From: Hyalella azteca
Taxonomy: Eukaryota > Arthropoda > Malacostraca > Amphipoda > Hyalellidae
Direction: 5' to 3'
NCBI RefSeq assembly: GCF_000764305.2
Contig: NW_025933395.1
Span: 18,368-82,367, forward strand
Length of the DNA: 64,000 bases
The notes beneath the pieces were generated by a model, which made no database searches, was not told the DNA's origin, and saw only the letters and a list, made by a program, of their open reading frames with translations. Below are positions 32,550 through 44,459 of the stretch, piece after piece; position 1 is the stretch's first letter; each line of letters opens with the position of its first letter. A program made the position numbers and the translations under genes.

Positions 32550-34240
32550 TCCCGTGTTTGTATTCTGGAGAGTTATGTTTGAAGAATTTCCATCATGCCC
32601 TTAGGGTATCCACTAACCGTGAAGAAGCTTTTGCAGAAAGTTCACAGTTTTAGAGAATTTCTTCCATTAGAGGAAACACTATTTATAACATTGATAAATG
32701 AGCCGCACGATTCTTCAAAGATGCTTGCTTACACGCCACACAATTTAAAAAACCTAATTGCAGACGCTTAGAATAAGGGTGCTCAAAGAAAGTCTTACGG
32801 TTACGCATTAATAAAAATTCTAAGTACCATTACACTTTTTGCCGGAAAATGATACAGCAAATTAATGCTGGAAATGATTCTAGATTTGTGATCTACGCAT
32901 AACGAAATAATACGTTAGGTACAACAATCCTTGTACGTAGTCCAAAGTAGGACATTCGTTCCTAGCGAAGTCGCCCATAGCGAGTCTCAATCCAAATTCT
33001 ATATCCTAGCGTACTTGAGTTAATTTGCTTAATTTTCGAAAATTCGACCGAGAACTTCTCAACTGTTGTAATTTCTCGTTGAGCCTGCATACTCGGAAAT
33101 TGACCCGCGCGCGAGAGTAAAATTTACGATGTGTTGAGGTACATAGCAGGTTCTATCAACGTAGCTCATTAATAGGGCGATTACAGCAGGTCCCGGCTTC
33201 AAGTCAAGACCGATGTGCTGTCTGTCTAAAGACGCTCTCAAAAACTCTAACATGAGGGATTAATTCCGATTTCATTGAGGTGGGAGCACCTTTGTTTACG
33301 TGATCTGTCGAGCTATCGGTATCCACAAGGTTCGACGAAACTTGGGGGAACTTGTTCCTCATTTTCTGGAATCGACACAGAGCAATCCGTAGCCGAGTTT
33401 TCGGTTGGCATGCTTATGTTTCTTAAGATATCACTTGTGAGGCAAGAAATTTCGGAAGGCTGTGATGCTGCAGAGGCATTGATGAAGTGTTTGATCCCGT
33501 AACAACAGAATCATCGTCAGGTGCGAGTATTGGGCACTAACGCAACAAAGGTTTGTTTACGGATCATAGTGGTCCATTTGAAGGGGGGGGGGGCGCGGCC
33601 GTAGACCACAAATTTTACTCTTAAACAAACAGTGGAACCAACGCCCAGCCTCACCATGCAATAATTTCTCTCATCCTCAGAGCTAGAAGCCGCAGATTAC
33701 GCTTGAAATCCGCAATCCAGACCAGCGACACACTGCTGAAAGATAATAGTGCCTTAAGTATGCCCGCTCATAATTAAGCAGGCATTTCCTCATCCGGCTG
33801 GACCTACTCCGGCCTAACCTCGTCTAGCCTAACCTATTCACGCTGTCCTGGCTCACAACCTTTTTAGCCAATGACTGACTCTACTAGCACACTTGGACCG
33901 CCTTTCTAACTTTATACAGCCAATGCGGTTAGGTTAGGTCCGCTCAGGTTTGTTTTGGTGTTGCAACTGGTGTAGGTTAATTAAGCCTGAAGCAAGTTTG
34001 GCAAAGTTGGCCTCCGGCATGCTCCCCATTTGAAACGTGGCAGTGGTGGTCTCCGACAGGCCAGTGATGATTCGATGTAACGTTCAGGGCGGACGATCAT
34101 TATTACACTCTGGGCTATTTACTTCAGAATATGGTGGCGTAAAGCTCTAGACATCTAAAACAAGACGATGCCATGGGATGGTTACTGACGGCAGGATTAA
34201 AACTCGGCTGACTGATTTCCTTAACAAATATTATAGGCGT
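32550..34240. other. No gene seen
   Basis: Includes a G10 run at 33582 and a TTAGGTTAGGTCCGC word near 33930. Short frames only. Confidence 0.45.
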
Positions 34241-34289
34241 TCTTTTCAGGGCTGATTGGTACACAAAATTGGTGGCAAAGGCTGTTCTC

Positions 34290-34378
34290 CCACTTTTTTC
34301 GACCTTAGTGACGTCACCAGAAAGATGTACTGAAAAGAGAAAATTCTCGTCGGTCAACTTTATATAATTCAACCGTGG
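34290..34378. mobile_element. P-element-like MITE, right end only
   Basis: Ends CTTTATATAATTCAACCGTG, matching the right ends at 20820 and 27060. The left end is replaced by the dispersed repeat (AGGGCTGATTGGTACACAAA). Confidence 0.55.
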
Positions 34379-34704
34379 TCATGCGTATGGGAAGCTCAGG
34401 TCGTTCTGTAATGATTTGCAGCATTCGAGAGCAAATCAATCATTAACGGAGCGCTGAGACACCTGTCCAGACGTGAGGCGAGTGGTGAAGAACCAAGTCC
34501 TCAGAAAGCAGATAGAAGAAGAAGAAGAAGAGCGCTGAGACAACGCTATGATTGATTACGATGGTAGTGTAATGTGGGGTACTTTCTTAAATCAATTTCG
34601 TAACAACAATAGTGTTTATCTATAATCAATCAAATATTCTTAGAAAGCTTTGTAATCGGATTTGTTGCTCAATTTTTACCATATTTCTCTCCTCACACTA
34701 CCTG

Positions 34705-35100
34705 CTGCCATATCTATGCCACTACACCATTGCCGTTGTAAAACTATGCCACTACACCATTGCCGTTGTAAAACTATGCCAATACAACACTGCCGGTGAA
34801 CAAATATCCCACTAGACCACTGCCGTTATAAAACCTTGTACTACAATACTGCCGTTGTAGAGCAATGCCACTACACCACTGCCGTTGTAAAGCTATGCCA
34901 CCGCTTCCATCCCAGGGACTATGCCACTACCCCACTTCCATCCCAGGGACTATGCCACTACACCACTTCCATCCCAGGGACAATGCCACTACACCACTTC
35001 CATCTCAGGGACTATGCCACTACACCACTTCCATCTCAGGGACTATGCCACTACACCACTTCCATCCCAGAGACTATGCCACTACACCACTGCCTTGGCA
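34705..35100. repeat. Minisatellite, units of about 29-31 bp
   Basis: Two related sub-arrays: TATGCCACTACACCATTGCC + GTTGTAAAAC (34716-34890), then TATGCCACTACACCACTTCC + ATCCCAGGGAC (34918-35095). Frames across it reflect the repeat, not a gene. Confidence 0.85.
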
Positions 35101-35274
35101 ATGACTATAACACGCCAGCCATGAAATTGGCTGACATCCCCGAACCTCGGCTAACATCGAACGGGCGGCTAAGCCCAGTCCATCGCCTGAGTTGCGTAGG
35201 CTTGAGCCGCAGCGCAAACCTGCTAAACCGGCGGTCAAACATCGCCTCTGGAGCCGCGAGTGGCGTGGCTGGGT

Positions 35275-36262
35275 AGAGTACGGCAGCCAGGCTGGGTAGA
35301 GTCCAGCAGCCAGGCAGGGTAGAGTCCAGCGGCCAGGCAGGGTAGAGTACAGCAGCCAGGCATGGTAGAGTTCAGCAGCCAGGCAAGGTAGAGTCCAGCA
35401 GCCAGGCAAGGTAGAGTCCAGCAGCCAGGCTGGGTAGAGTCAAGCAGCAAGAAGGGGAGAGTCCAGCAGCAAGAAGGGTAGAGTCCAGCAGCCAGGCAGG
35501 GCTGAGTCCAGCAGCCAGGCAGGGTAGAGTCCAGCAGCAATGCAGGATAGAGTCCAGCAGCCAGGCAGGATAGAGTCCAGCAGCCAGGCAGGATAGAGTC
35601 CAGCAGCCAGGCAGGGCTGAGTCCAGCAGCCAGGCAATAGAGTCCAGCAGCCAGGCAGGGTAGAGTCCAGCAGCCAGGCAGGGTAGAGTCCAGCAGCCAG
35701 GCAGGGGAGAGTCCAGCAGCCAGGCAGGATAGAGTCCAGCAGCCAGGCAGGGTAGAATCCAGCAGCCAGGCAGGGTAGAGTCCAGCAGCAATGCAGGATA
35801 GAGTCTAGCAGCCAGGCAGGATAGAGTCCAGCAGCCAGGCAGGATAGAGTCCAGCAGCCAGGCAGGGCTGAGTCCAGCAGCCAGGCAGGGTAGAGTCCAG
35901 CAGCCAGGCAGGGTAGAGTCCAGCAGCCAGGCTGGGTAGTATCCAGCAGCCAGGCTGGGTAGAGTCCAGCTGTCAGGCAGGGTAGAGTCCAGCAGTCAGG
36001 CTGGGTAATATCCAGCAGCCAGGCTGGGTAGAGTCCAGCTGTCAGGCTGGGTAGAGTCCAGCAGCCAGGCAGGGGAGAGTCCAGCAGCCAGGCAGGGTAG
36101 AGTCCAGCAGCCAGGCAGGGTAGAGTCTAGCAGCCAGGCAGGGCTGAGTCCAGCAGCCAGGCTGGGTAGAGTCCAGCAGCCGTACAGGATAGAGTCCAGC
36201 AGCCAGGCAGGATATAGCCCAGCAGCCAGGCAGGATAGAGTCCAGCAGCCAGGCAGGAAGGC
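35275..36262. repeat. Minisatellite, 23-bp unit, about 43 copies
   Basis: The unit is AGTCCAGCAGCCAGGCAGGG + TAG, with variants. Because 23 is not a multiple of three, all frames cycle through the same 23-residue peptide (LAAGLYPAWLLDSTLPGCW), which gives the spurious minus-strand frames of 100-140 codons. The array abuts the 3' end of a SINE. Confidence 0.9.
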
Positions 36263-36475
36263 CGTAGGCCTGTCGCCGATTCTTAACATCGCAGAACATT
36301 CACAGCATTTTGAGGTCTCGAACTCGCAACGCACTGCTAAATTCTGCTTTGCTTAACCGCCCGGCCTCCTTGCCGATTCTGACCAGAAACTGTCGCACAG
36401 AGCTGGGATCAAACCCGCGCCTCTATATAGTGCGTCAATCTTGGTACTCTGAACTTTAACCACTGGGCCACCCTG
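36260..36475 (-). mobile_element. Dimeric tRNA-derived SINE, copy 3
   Basis: Minus orientation. It keeps both tRNA-like units; its 3' tail ends in CGACAGGCCTACGGCC and then runs into the 23-bp minisatellite instead of (ATT)n. Confidence 0.85.
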
Positions 36476-36480
36476 CCCTA

Positions 36481-36560
36481 TGTATTGTATGCTGTGTAGT
36501 GTATTGAATGCTGTGTAGTGCATTGTATGCTACGTAATGCATTGTATGCTGTGCACTGTA
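36481..36560. repeat. Short tandem repeat, about 20 bp
   Basis: GTATTGTATGCTGTGTAGT-type units, about four, with point changes. Confidence 0.65.
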
Positions 36561-36669
36561 TGTGTGCTGTGGACTAAATGCTGTGTGGTTATCACTGTGC
36601 GATATTCACGGAATTTTCAGTTGAGCTGTGCCCAGTTAAGCTGCTCCCTCTGCCCTGCAGGAGCAGGCG

Positions 36670-36830
36670 ATACCGCCGCCTATATAAGGCGGGCGGTTAT
36701 AGGTCAGCTTACCTTGTCTTCCGAAGCCCTTTACAGAGACAGTACGAACTTTCGCTGCTCCGCACGATACAAGTCGTATTCTTCTCTCCATTAAATCGTC
36801 TCGTATTATCTAAGTAAGTTTTGCTTCAAA
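36670..36830 (+). promoter_or_regulatory. Possible RNA polymerase II core promoter or solo LTR
   Basis: CCTATATAAGGCGGGCGG (TATA box near 36679), then a TCAG-type start element 30 bases on (GGTCAGCTTACC), a C/T-rich leader and ATTAAA-like sequence. This is the layout of a retrovirus-like LTR (U3-R-U5), but no paired LTR or coding region was found. Confidence 0.3.
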
Positions 36831-37322
36831 ATTTACTACGAAAATTGTTTCTTTGCCGCATCTCAAGCCAATGCACCAACCATAATAGCTGACATATTTT
36901 TTCATGTCATTGTCAGATGTAGGTAGGAAAGTATTTTCTAGCAGTTTAATAGCATATTACGGGAGAATATTACTTGAACGACGAACATTCGACATGTTCG
37001 AATACCGAAGCTTAAACGCAAACGGGGTTACGGATTACCACTGGTTCTCAATGCGAAATCTACTCTTATACACACACGAATTATAAAACATATAATAAAC
37101 TTGTATCGCAGGTAATCGAAATGAACAGTGAAAAGGAGACTACAAGCACGTATTGGTCAGCAACGTCCTCGATATCCTGTATTTTAAAGTAATCGATGTA
37201 CAAACAATATTACTGTATTTCAGCGCGACGATCTACAATTTGCTGATATCTTATTACTGTGCCCGGGCATGCTTATAAAATAGATTGTGCAGATACCTGA
37301 CTTTTGATGACTGATTAGTTAA

Positions 37323-37410
37323 GTAGACTCTCAACTCTCTACTGGAGTAGAGAGTTGTGAGTCTACTGAGAGTTGAGAGAGTAGAGTAGTAGTAGTAGAA
37401 GTAGAGAGTA
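37323..37410. repeat. Hairpin of purine/pyrimidine repeats
   Basis: GTAGACTCTCAACTCTCTAC is mirrored by GTAGAGAGTTGTGAGTCTAC, followed by (GTA)n-rich sequence. Confidence 0.7.
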
Positions 37411-37607
37411 GTACTAGAGAATTGTCCGAAACATGCAGATGGCTGTAAACATGTGAGAAGTCTGGAATTGGCGACAGGCCGGACATAGTACAAATTTATT
37501 TTTTTGTGATTGGTTTCAAAGCTTGTGGTGCCAGAAACACCTCCTAGCCTGATCTCCGTAAATGCCAAACTGCAATACTAGATATAGTAGTAGTATAGTA
37601 TAGTATC

Positions 37608-37668
37608 TTCGGCATTAAAGAGATAGGCCTGGATAGGCCTGTGCCGATTCTTGTACTTTTCTTGACTA
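37608..37668 (-). mobile_element. LINE 3' tail, short copy
   Basis: CCGATTCTTGTACTTTTCTT on the plus strand, with the GGCCT...AGGCC hairpin of the tail. Confidence 0.55.
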
Positions 37669-37679
37669 GATATGCTAGA

Positions 37680-38660
37680 TTATGGGTAAAATTATATTCT
37701 GTATCTACAGTACAGTTTGTATTATATTATTGTCGTCTTTGCCGCTTGTAGCACGACGGTCTCCTTGAAAAAAATTGATGGATTGAAGAATGATGCCGCC
37801 GACCAACACCTTCGTGCATGAGTGATGGTCGTTAACATAAAGACATGACGTATCATGGCTATGACATGACAAAATAGGATAAAAATATAAAAAAAACTAT
37901 TTACAGCAAGCAGTAATGCAGTTTGACAGTTGCACTTTGAAATATTTAATTACATTATAAAAGTTAAATTGAATTCTAGAGAAGAATTTGGCAGCATACC
38001 CCTAAGAGTTCACAGGTCGATGCTGACCGGAAAAATGAAGCTAATGCACTACTGGCTAATGTTGCCCGCTGGCGCACTTTGTGCTGGCGCACAAACCGAA
38101 TTCACAATTTTTGAATGGTCCTTTTACAACGTAAAAGTATTTTCGTCATTAACTGAATTTTTATTATTCGGAAATTAGACGAATATTGTTCATGCTTGAA
38201 AATTTACAATATCTTTTATATATTATTCTAAAATTTAATAACAGTGAGCAATAGCTGAATTTTAGCTAACAAGGTTACATGAAGCTACAAAAATGGAGTT
38301 CAAGGAGCTTGAGGATTTAACAAAAATAATTATGACGTTCACAAGAAATGATGGTGCGAGTTATGAGTTCGAGTCACTACAACTCTAAAGCTAGGCGCTT
38401 ACATTCCGATTGTGGCTATGAAAATTTTAAACAAGGAAAAGAAAGATTAATTTTGTATCAGTAACTAACCAAAACTCGACGACTTCTCAAAATGAATAAG
38501 TTCTCTTCGAGTCATGCGGAGTAATTTTAATGACTACATTGTCTTCCGAATGAGCTTGAGCTCCTCCATAAACTTGATGGTACTTTATAACATTTATCGC
38601 ATGGAATCTTAACAATAAGGGTACCTAATTCATTAACAAATGTGGAGTAACTAAATCTGC
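37680..38660. other. Upstream of the astakine-like gene, no other gene seen
   Basis: AT-rich. A 5' untranslated exon of the downstream gene may lie here, since its start codon directly follows a CAG acceptor-like site. Confidence 0.4.
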
Positions 38661-38667
38661 CGTGCAG

Positions 38668-39653
38668 ATGGTGTGGCTGTGGTCGGTCGCTGTGCTCCTG
38701 CTGCTTGCAGCGCAACCTGCACCAGCTGTTCCTGCCAAGATTGCGAACAGGATGGTGCCCAGCTGGTGGCAGTATGGTGAGGTGCCCAGCTGGTGGCAGT
38801 ATGGTGAGGTGCCCAGCTGGTGGCAGTATGGTGAGATGACTTTACTGTGAGATACGTTACTGGCGGCAACATAACGAAGAATTGTACTGAGCTCGTGCCA
38901 GTTTGGTCACCTGGTGTTTGGCTGACGGTACACCACAACATATTAAATAATCACGAAACTTTCCCGTCTAACGTTCAACTCCTTCAGTAACAAACGCCCC
39001 TTCCAGACTTTCACTCTCAACTTCACGACCCTCTCCTTCCCCCAGCGCGCACCACGTGCTACGGGCAGCGCGAGTGCGGTGCTGGCGAGTGCTGCGCGCG
39101 GCCGATGCTGTCGTCGCGCGCCTACTGCATGCCGCTGAAAGGGCGCGACGCCGCGTGCGACGCCTCGCCCTTCATGCTCGATGCCGACCAGATGGTCAGC
39201 GAGTGACACTAGATCGATTACCGAGCCCTGGAGTGACCTCGGGTTCATGGATTATAGAATGTCGCATATGACATGGAGTACAGATTGTTGGATGAAATAC
39301 AGGGCATGGATGAAATAATGATGCCCTGATCTATGGAATGAAGTTCAGTGACTTAACTGGGTATGGAGTTTATAGTGCTATCTGGGAGATAAAACATAGT
39401 CTTATATTTCCAATGTGGAGTATTCAGCATAGTGCTCTCTTGGGTGAAAAGTGTTCACTGTTTTATGTTGAAAAAGTTACTGCAGGTTGTAGTGCTACTC
39501 TCGCGTCCGCAGGTCCACTTCGGGGACTGTCCTTGTGAGGCTCACCTCGTCTGTGCGCCGCAGGACAGCGCCGCGCGATGCGTCGACTACCACGGCTACA
39601 TGCAGCCCGACTACCATCGCTACCTCGTGACATCTGCGGATACCTCATTCTAG
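38668..39653 (+). CDS. Astakine/prokineticin-domain secreted cytokine, three exons
   Basis: Exons 38668-38776, 39046-39194 and 39513-39653 join in frame (phases 1 and 0) to give 132 residues. Residues 1-22 form a signal peptide (MVWLWSVAVLLLLAAQPAPA). The mature part has ten cysteines in prokineticin (colipase-fold) order: CYGQRECGAGECC, AYCMPLKGRDAAC, then GDCPCEAHLVC and ARCV. Astakines are arthropod haemolymph cytokines that act on blood-cell precursors; they lack the N-terminal AVIT of vertebrate prokineticins, as here. Exon 1 ends in a 27-bp unit repeated three times, each copy carrying the splice donor TATG|GTGAG, so three in-frame donors (after 38776, 38803, 38830) are possible. The exon 2 donor (ATG|GTCAGC) is weak but is the only one that keeps the cysteines in frame. 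Confidence 0.85.
38750..38834 (+). repeat. 27-bp tandem triplication containing a splice donor
   Basis: GTGCCCAGCTGGTGGCAGTA + TGGTGAG, three exact copies; each adds VPSWWQYGE if read as exon. Confidence 0.88.
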
Positions 39654-39654
39654 A

Positions 39655-39815
39655 GTGGCCTCGATGTGCAGGCCTCCCAGGCTAGAATGGTCTCGATGTG
39701 CAGGCTTCCTAGGCTAGGGTGGTCTCGACGTGCAGGCTTCCCAGGCTAGGTTGGTCTCGACATGCAGGCTTCCTAGGCTAGGATGGTCTCGACGTGCAGG
39801 CTTTCTAGGCTAGGG
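39655..39815. repeat. Minisatellite of about 33 bp, five units
   Basis: TGGTCTCGACGTGCAGGCTT + CCCAGGCTAGGG units start two bases after the astakine-like stop codon, so they lie in its 3' untranslated region. Confidence 0.85.
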
Positions 39816-39829
39816 TTCCTCCCTGTCAC

Positions 39830-42160
39830 TTCACCTGAGTGTTGGGTGTGTCCGACTAAGGGCATCAGGGAATAGGGTTACCTCCTAATGAGGGTACCGC
39901 AGTCAGAGTGTTCGGGTTGGGTGATCCCAGTATTGGGTCGCTTCCAAGTGGAGGCACCCTGGTCTGAGAGAGAGCGTCTATGATGTCCTCGGTATAAATG
40001 TCATCCTTTTCGATTGTACCCGCAATTTAAGATTCCTGTTCACCAAGTCGCCAAAAGCCGGTGCTGCACGATGGTCGTCATTGTTCTATTAGCTTCAGTT
40101 TAATTTTTGCTTCCTAGACATCATCGCGCCACGTAAAAGCTGGATAAATGAAATCTATGCTGTAAATTTCTTACTGTTATCAATAATCAGCTCGTAAATC
40201 AGCTCAGTTATAATATTGTGATGAGTTTGGGATGAACTTGAATGCGTAAATGAATTTTGCTTTTCGTTATGTTACAAGTTCGCTGTTTCATAGCATGGTA
40301 GTATCACGGTTATGGGGTTGAAAGAAAGCTTTGTCTTCTGCTGAATGTTTACTTTAACACCGTATGAGCGACTAGAATCAGCTCATGCCGAAGACAAGAA
40401 GCTAGAGAGCGATGGGAGAAGCGGGTGCTTCCTCTTACAGGGAACTAGGGCAAGGAACATAAAAGTTACGGTAGAAACCGATAACTCGTAGTAAATGTTA
40501 CAGATAGATGATACGTTTATCCTAACACTTTACTTTGATTCTCTAGCAGCGCTATCTAAAATGACAGTTCATGAGCCCTTTTTTGTTCAGGCAAGACATA
40601 ACAACAAAAGATTGTTGGTATACAATTACGGTCAATTTTCAATCAATAGAGAAATCACCTTACAAGTAATGATGCTCTGTTTTCATTATTATTATTCATT
40701 TACAGTATGTATCTACGCATATTTCTTCAATCTCATTCATTCAAAATTTCTCATCCGTTCAAGTACCATTGTGCTCAGTGCGCACGTGCAACATTTCCCT
40801 TCTCCTTTCATGGCGATCAATTATGTCCGATCCAGATTTTGTGATGCTGTCCAGATTTTGTGATGCTGCTTTTTTCAACATGCGCCATAATTTGTCATTG
40901 GACTCGAAACCGACTAAAGGACATCACTTTTCGTTAGATATATTAACCTCTTAGCACGCCTGAAAAGCAAGTCTTCGCCAGGACCTAGAACGTCAACGGA
41001 CGCAAATGCCACGAAGACGCTGAAATTTGCTCGAACATGATCGTCCTAAACGACAATGACACGCCATCGTTTTGGCCGCGACAAAGTGGAATTAGTGAAT
41101 ATGGCGGTCATAAACGGCAAAGCCACGATATTGCTTTAGCCGTGACCAAGACTTTGGAATTAAGAAATCCCACTGCCCTGAACGCCGATGTCCCGGTAGA
41201 AAGCAGGCGCCGTGGCCGCGCGACGAAGAAGTTGTCATAAGTGTTACGGGCGGATAAAATATTTTATACGCGATCGACATTTGGAAAGTGTGTAGGTGCA
41301 CCGCTACATCGACACATACGAGTGCGAAGAAAATTTTAATCTCACATATACTAATTGTTAAGAAGTTTGGAATATGTCTAGTAAGTAATTATGTGCAAGT
41401 ATATTTGCAAATATGCTGGTATATTTGCATATTATGCGAATAAATTGGCAGTTCCTTGAAATATTATATATGGTTAATAGAAACTAAGGCTGAAATCAAT
41501 TCACTTTTGCAGTTACACTGATTTATATTGGTGAAGATGCTAGGGTGAAGGAGCAGCCTGGCCAGGGCAATGAACAGGAGTCTTGAGGCTTTATAACTTC
41601 TTTGTCTATTGTAAGATTTGTATTGGCAATGAATTCATCAAACTAAAAATAAATGTAATTCTGAACTGTACCTTCAACTCTCATCCTTAAGAGGCAGCCC
41701 ATTTAATCGCGAGCGTCTTCTTTAATTCTACGAAGTATGAAATAAATCTAGTAGTAGAATAAATTCATAGAAAATTTGGCCTGAACATCCGTCACATCAA
41801 TTTTCACATGAGGATTTCCATCTTCTATGTCCTGCTGAAATATCATCGAGGAAAATTCTCATAAAATACCATGCAGAAATTTCTATCTCTGTAATTCTTA
41901 TGAAATTTCCTCTAGAGGTATGTTACCAGAAAAGAACAGGATTATTATAAGCCAATTATGCTGCACACAATGTGGAGGTGGATATTATAATTATTAATAA
42001 TATATATTTCCCAAATAAAGGGAATGAGGAAAATGGGAGTCTGTGAGAATATTTGGATTTTGGCTGAAACTCAAAACCTGTTGAACATGCAAAGATTTTA
42101 CGAATATTTGAAGATTGCGTAATCGACGAGTGGCCGAGTACATAAGATCACCAAAATTGA
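39830..42160. other. No gene seen
   Basis: Mostly AT-rich. 40970-41240 is more balanced in base composition and has open frames on both strands (60-70 codons), but no recognisable motif or matching splice sites. Confidence 0.4.
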
Positions 42161-42399
42161 CTTTGCGTGAGGTCTCGGACAAATTCACGGCCGGACCCGC
42201 GGCCGGTCTGGCGGCCGGAAGGTTTTTTTTTTTTATGGGTTTATATAGGTTTTTTGAGTTTTTAATGGAACTTGTTCCTAACTGGACATAACCTGCGAGG
42301 TTTTCGTTGATTCGCTAAGTTTTTTCTATGTTTGGAGTCCGGCAGCCGCGTGACCAGCCGCGGGTCCGGCCGTAAATTTGTCCGAGACGTCTTTGCGTG
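42161..42399. mobile_element. MITE with 9-bp target duplication, Mutator-like
   Basis: The element is 42170-42390. CTTTGCGTG occurs exactly on both sides. Inverted ends of about 48 bp (TCTCGGACAAATTCACGGCC and onward GGACCCGCGG) are GC-rich, unlike the AT-rich centre. Nine-base duplication is typical of Mutator-like elements. Confidence 0.78.
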
Positions 42400-42769
42400 T
42401 TGGGCGTTCGGTCAGGTGGTTAAGAATCAGCAGGTATAGTGCATCATGAAATAATACGAGCTGACGCCTTTGCTGAATAATATAATCGTGACGCTGACAT
42501 GATTATTATCATGTAAATATTTATTAACGCTTGTTGTATTTTAATTTGATAATTTTTATTACCATGCAAGTACGTCTAATTTGAATCCCCCCGTTGAACA
42601 AGTAAAAAATGTCTAAAAGCTTATCTAAAAATTAATTTTGAAAATTTCTAAGTTTTTCTGGACGTTTGAGATTATTTGCACTCTTTCTTCGTGGTTAATG
42701 TAAAAAAGTTATGTCTCGGTCCGGCTTTTGATCATCTGCTGGAGTCCATCTTTTAGTAATATTGCCGTA

Positions 42770-43190
42770 GATTTTAAAGGGAGCGCAGCCGTGCACCACC
42801 AATTTTGTGCACCAATAAGCCCTGAATCGAACGCCTTGGATCTCTCCGGACCTACACCAATCAGCCGTGCACCACTCGGCTTTGTGCTCTTTCGGCCTTG
42901 ACCACCACCTGCCGTGCACCACCAGGCCGCGGATCGAATATGACTTCCGGGCATCGTTAAATTACGTAATTTTACGTTCGCCGCATCTGAGGTTAGGTTT
43001 CAGATAGCATAGTTCTGTTCCAAAATTTATCGTCCTTCGACAAGTGGCCGTTCGACCGAGGGCTGGTTCGACCCACGGCATAGATACGGACGGCTTGAAG
43101 TGTTGAAGGCTACGTTCCGGAAGGCAGGAATCATGATGGTCCATTACATCCAGGGCAGTGGTGGTCTTCGGTGGGCGACCCATGGTGGTG
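42770..43190 (-). repeat. Dispersed repeat without the P-like insertion
   Basis: Reverse-complement match to 26690-27310. Carries a single GTCGAACC at the point where the other copy is interrupted. Has a GGTGCACGGC word repeated several times. Confidence 0.78.
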
Positions 43191-43199
43191 TCTGGTCAG

Positions 43200-44100
43200 G
43201 GCGACTGCAGTGCATCATTAGAAGGCGGGCTACTGCGCCTAGCAATGCACTACTGCAAGTGGTGAGGTGGCGGTCAAATAGCGGCAGGCTGCTGAGCGCC
43301 ACAGCTTTGCTGCTCATGTGTTTTTCTGCCATCGTATTTAAAACTGAAGTTTGTTCTGTGTAGTTAAATTCATGAGCAACTTACGCGTATAAAAAAGAAA
43401 TACATTTGAGTCCGTCATTAGTAAGCATCATCAATTTGAAACATGAATAATTGAAGCAGCTACAAAAATACTAGGAGGGTAAATGATTGAATGCCTCGCG
43501 TTTAACTAGGCCGCCTGTTTTGAAAACTGTATGCTAAATAGAAGGCAATTTCAGAAGAAAACGCAATTTCGATGCACACGCAATTGACGGAAATTCCACA
43601 CCATTTTTTCAAGTTTGAGGGGTGGCAAATGGCTGATTAATACGATATTTCAATGCAAGAAAAATGGCACATAAAGGCCTATGACCAAGTCAATTGTTAT
43701 TATTTGAATGTATTTCAGAGAAAAATCGGAAACCTACTTATATGTAGTGAACAAGTGGCCTTCATATTTCCTAACGATTACTGCCTACAGATTGAAGTGG
43801 TCAGGATTTCTCATCTTGAAGTATTAATAAATATCACTCTTTAAAAATTTTCTTCCAAGTTTATATGCAATTCCGTTCATAAGATATGTCGTTTTAGTTG
43901 GAGATGGGCGACTAGAAACAGTGGGGACTTAATTATACCTTATTGACGCCAGGAGAATTCACAACGTTGTCACGATAGTAGCAAAATACTTCTGCATGAA
44001 CATTTCACCAGCGAAAACAAAATAATTATCACTTGTCTAACACAAGCCTGCAGGAAAGCAGCTAAACTTCAACGCTGAACAAGTGCTGGGCCTACATAGA
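43200..44100. other. No gene seen
   Basis: The first 150 bp is balanced in composition, with frames on both strands; the rest is AT-rich without motifs. Confidence 0.4.
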
Positions 44101-44104
44101 ATAG

Positions 44105-44450
44105 AATAGAAAAGAAGTGTCGGCGTTGAAGACATAGGCCCATGGCCTGTTGCCGATTCTTGAACTTTTCGTGACTTGATTCACAAGGGATCCGGCCTTT
44201 GGAACCCGATCTTTCCATAACTGACGATTGATTGAGATAGCTGCTGGACTTATTGCCTGCTCCGTAATTTGCTAGGCATTTTAAGACTGAACATATGCTC
44301 CTGCATAGCTTCGTCTAGTCTGTTTTTGAAGATGTTCATACTCGGAGCTTCAACGATGCTATCAGGGAGGCTGTTCCACATGTCGGTGACTCGAAGCGAG
44401 AAGAAATGTTGTCGCATGGATGTTGCCAGGTTTTGATTGTTTTCATAACT
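44105..44450 (-). pseudogene. CR1/L2-type LINE: reverse transcriptase C-terminus plus 3' tail
   Basis: The minus strand encodes MRQHFFSLRVTDMWNSLPDS, then IVEAPSMNIFKNRLDEA, the conserved end of CR1/L2-like reverse transcriptases (FFS.RV..WN.LP...V.A.S...FK..LD). The common tail with AATCGGCAACAGGCCATGGG and (TATTC)n follows. This copy ties the tail family to a LINE. Confidence 0.8.
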
Positions 44451-44459
44451 TAAATGAAG

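Noticed and set aside
34612..35276. Plus-strand frames rich in CHYTT/PLHHF
   Set aside because: Product of the 29-31-bp minisatellite.
35074..36334. Minus-strand frames of 85-140 codons rich in LAAGLYPAWLL
   Set aside because: They are translations of the 23-bp minisatellite in rotating frames; no unique protein sequence.
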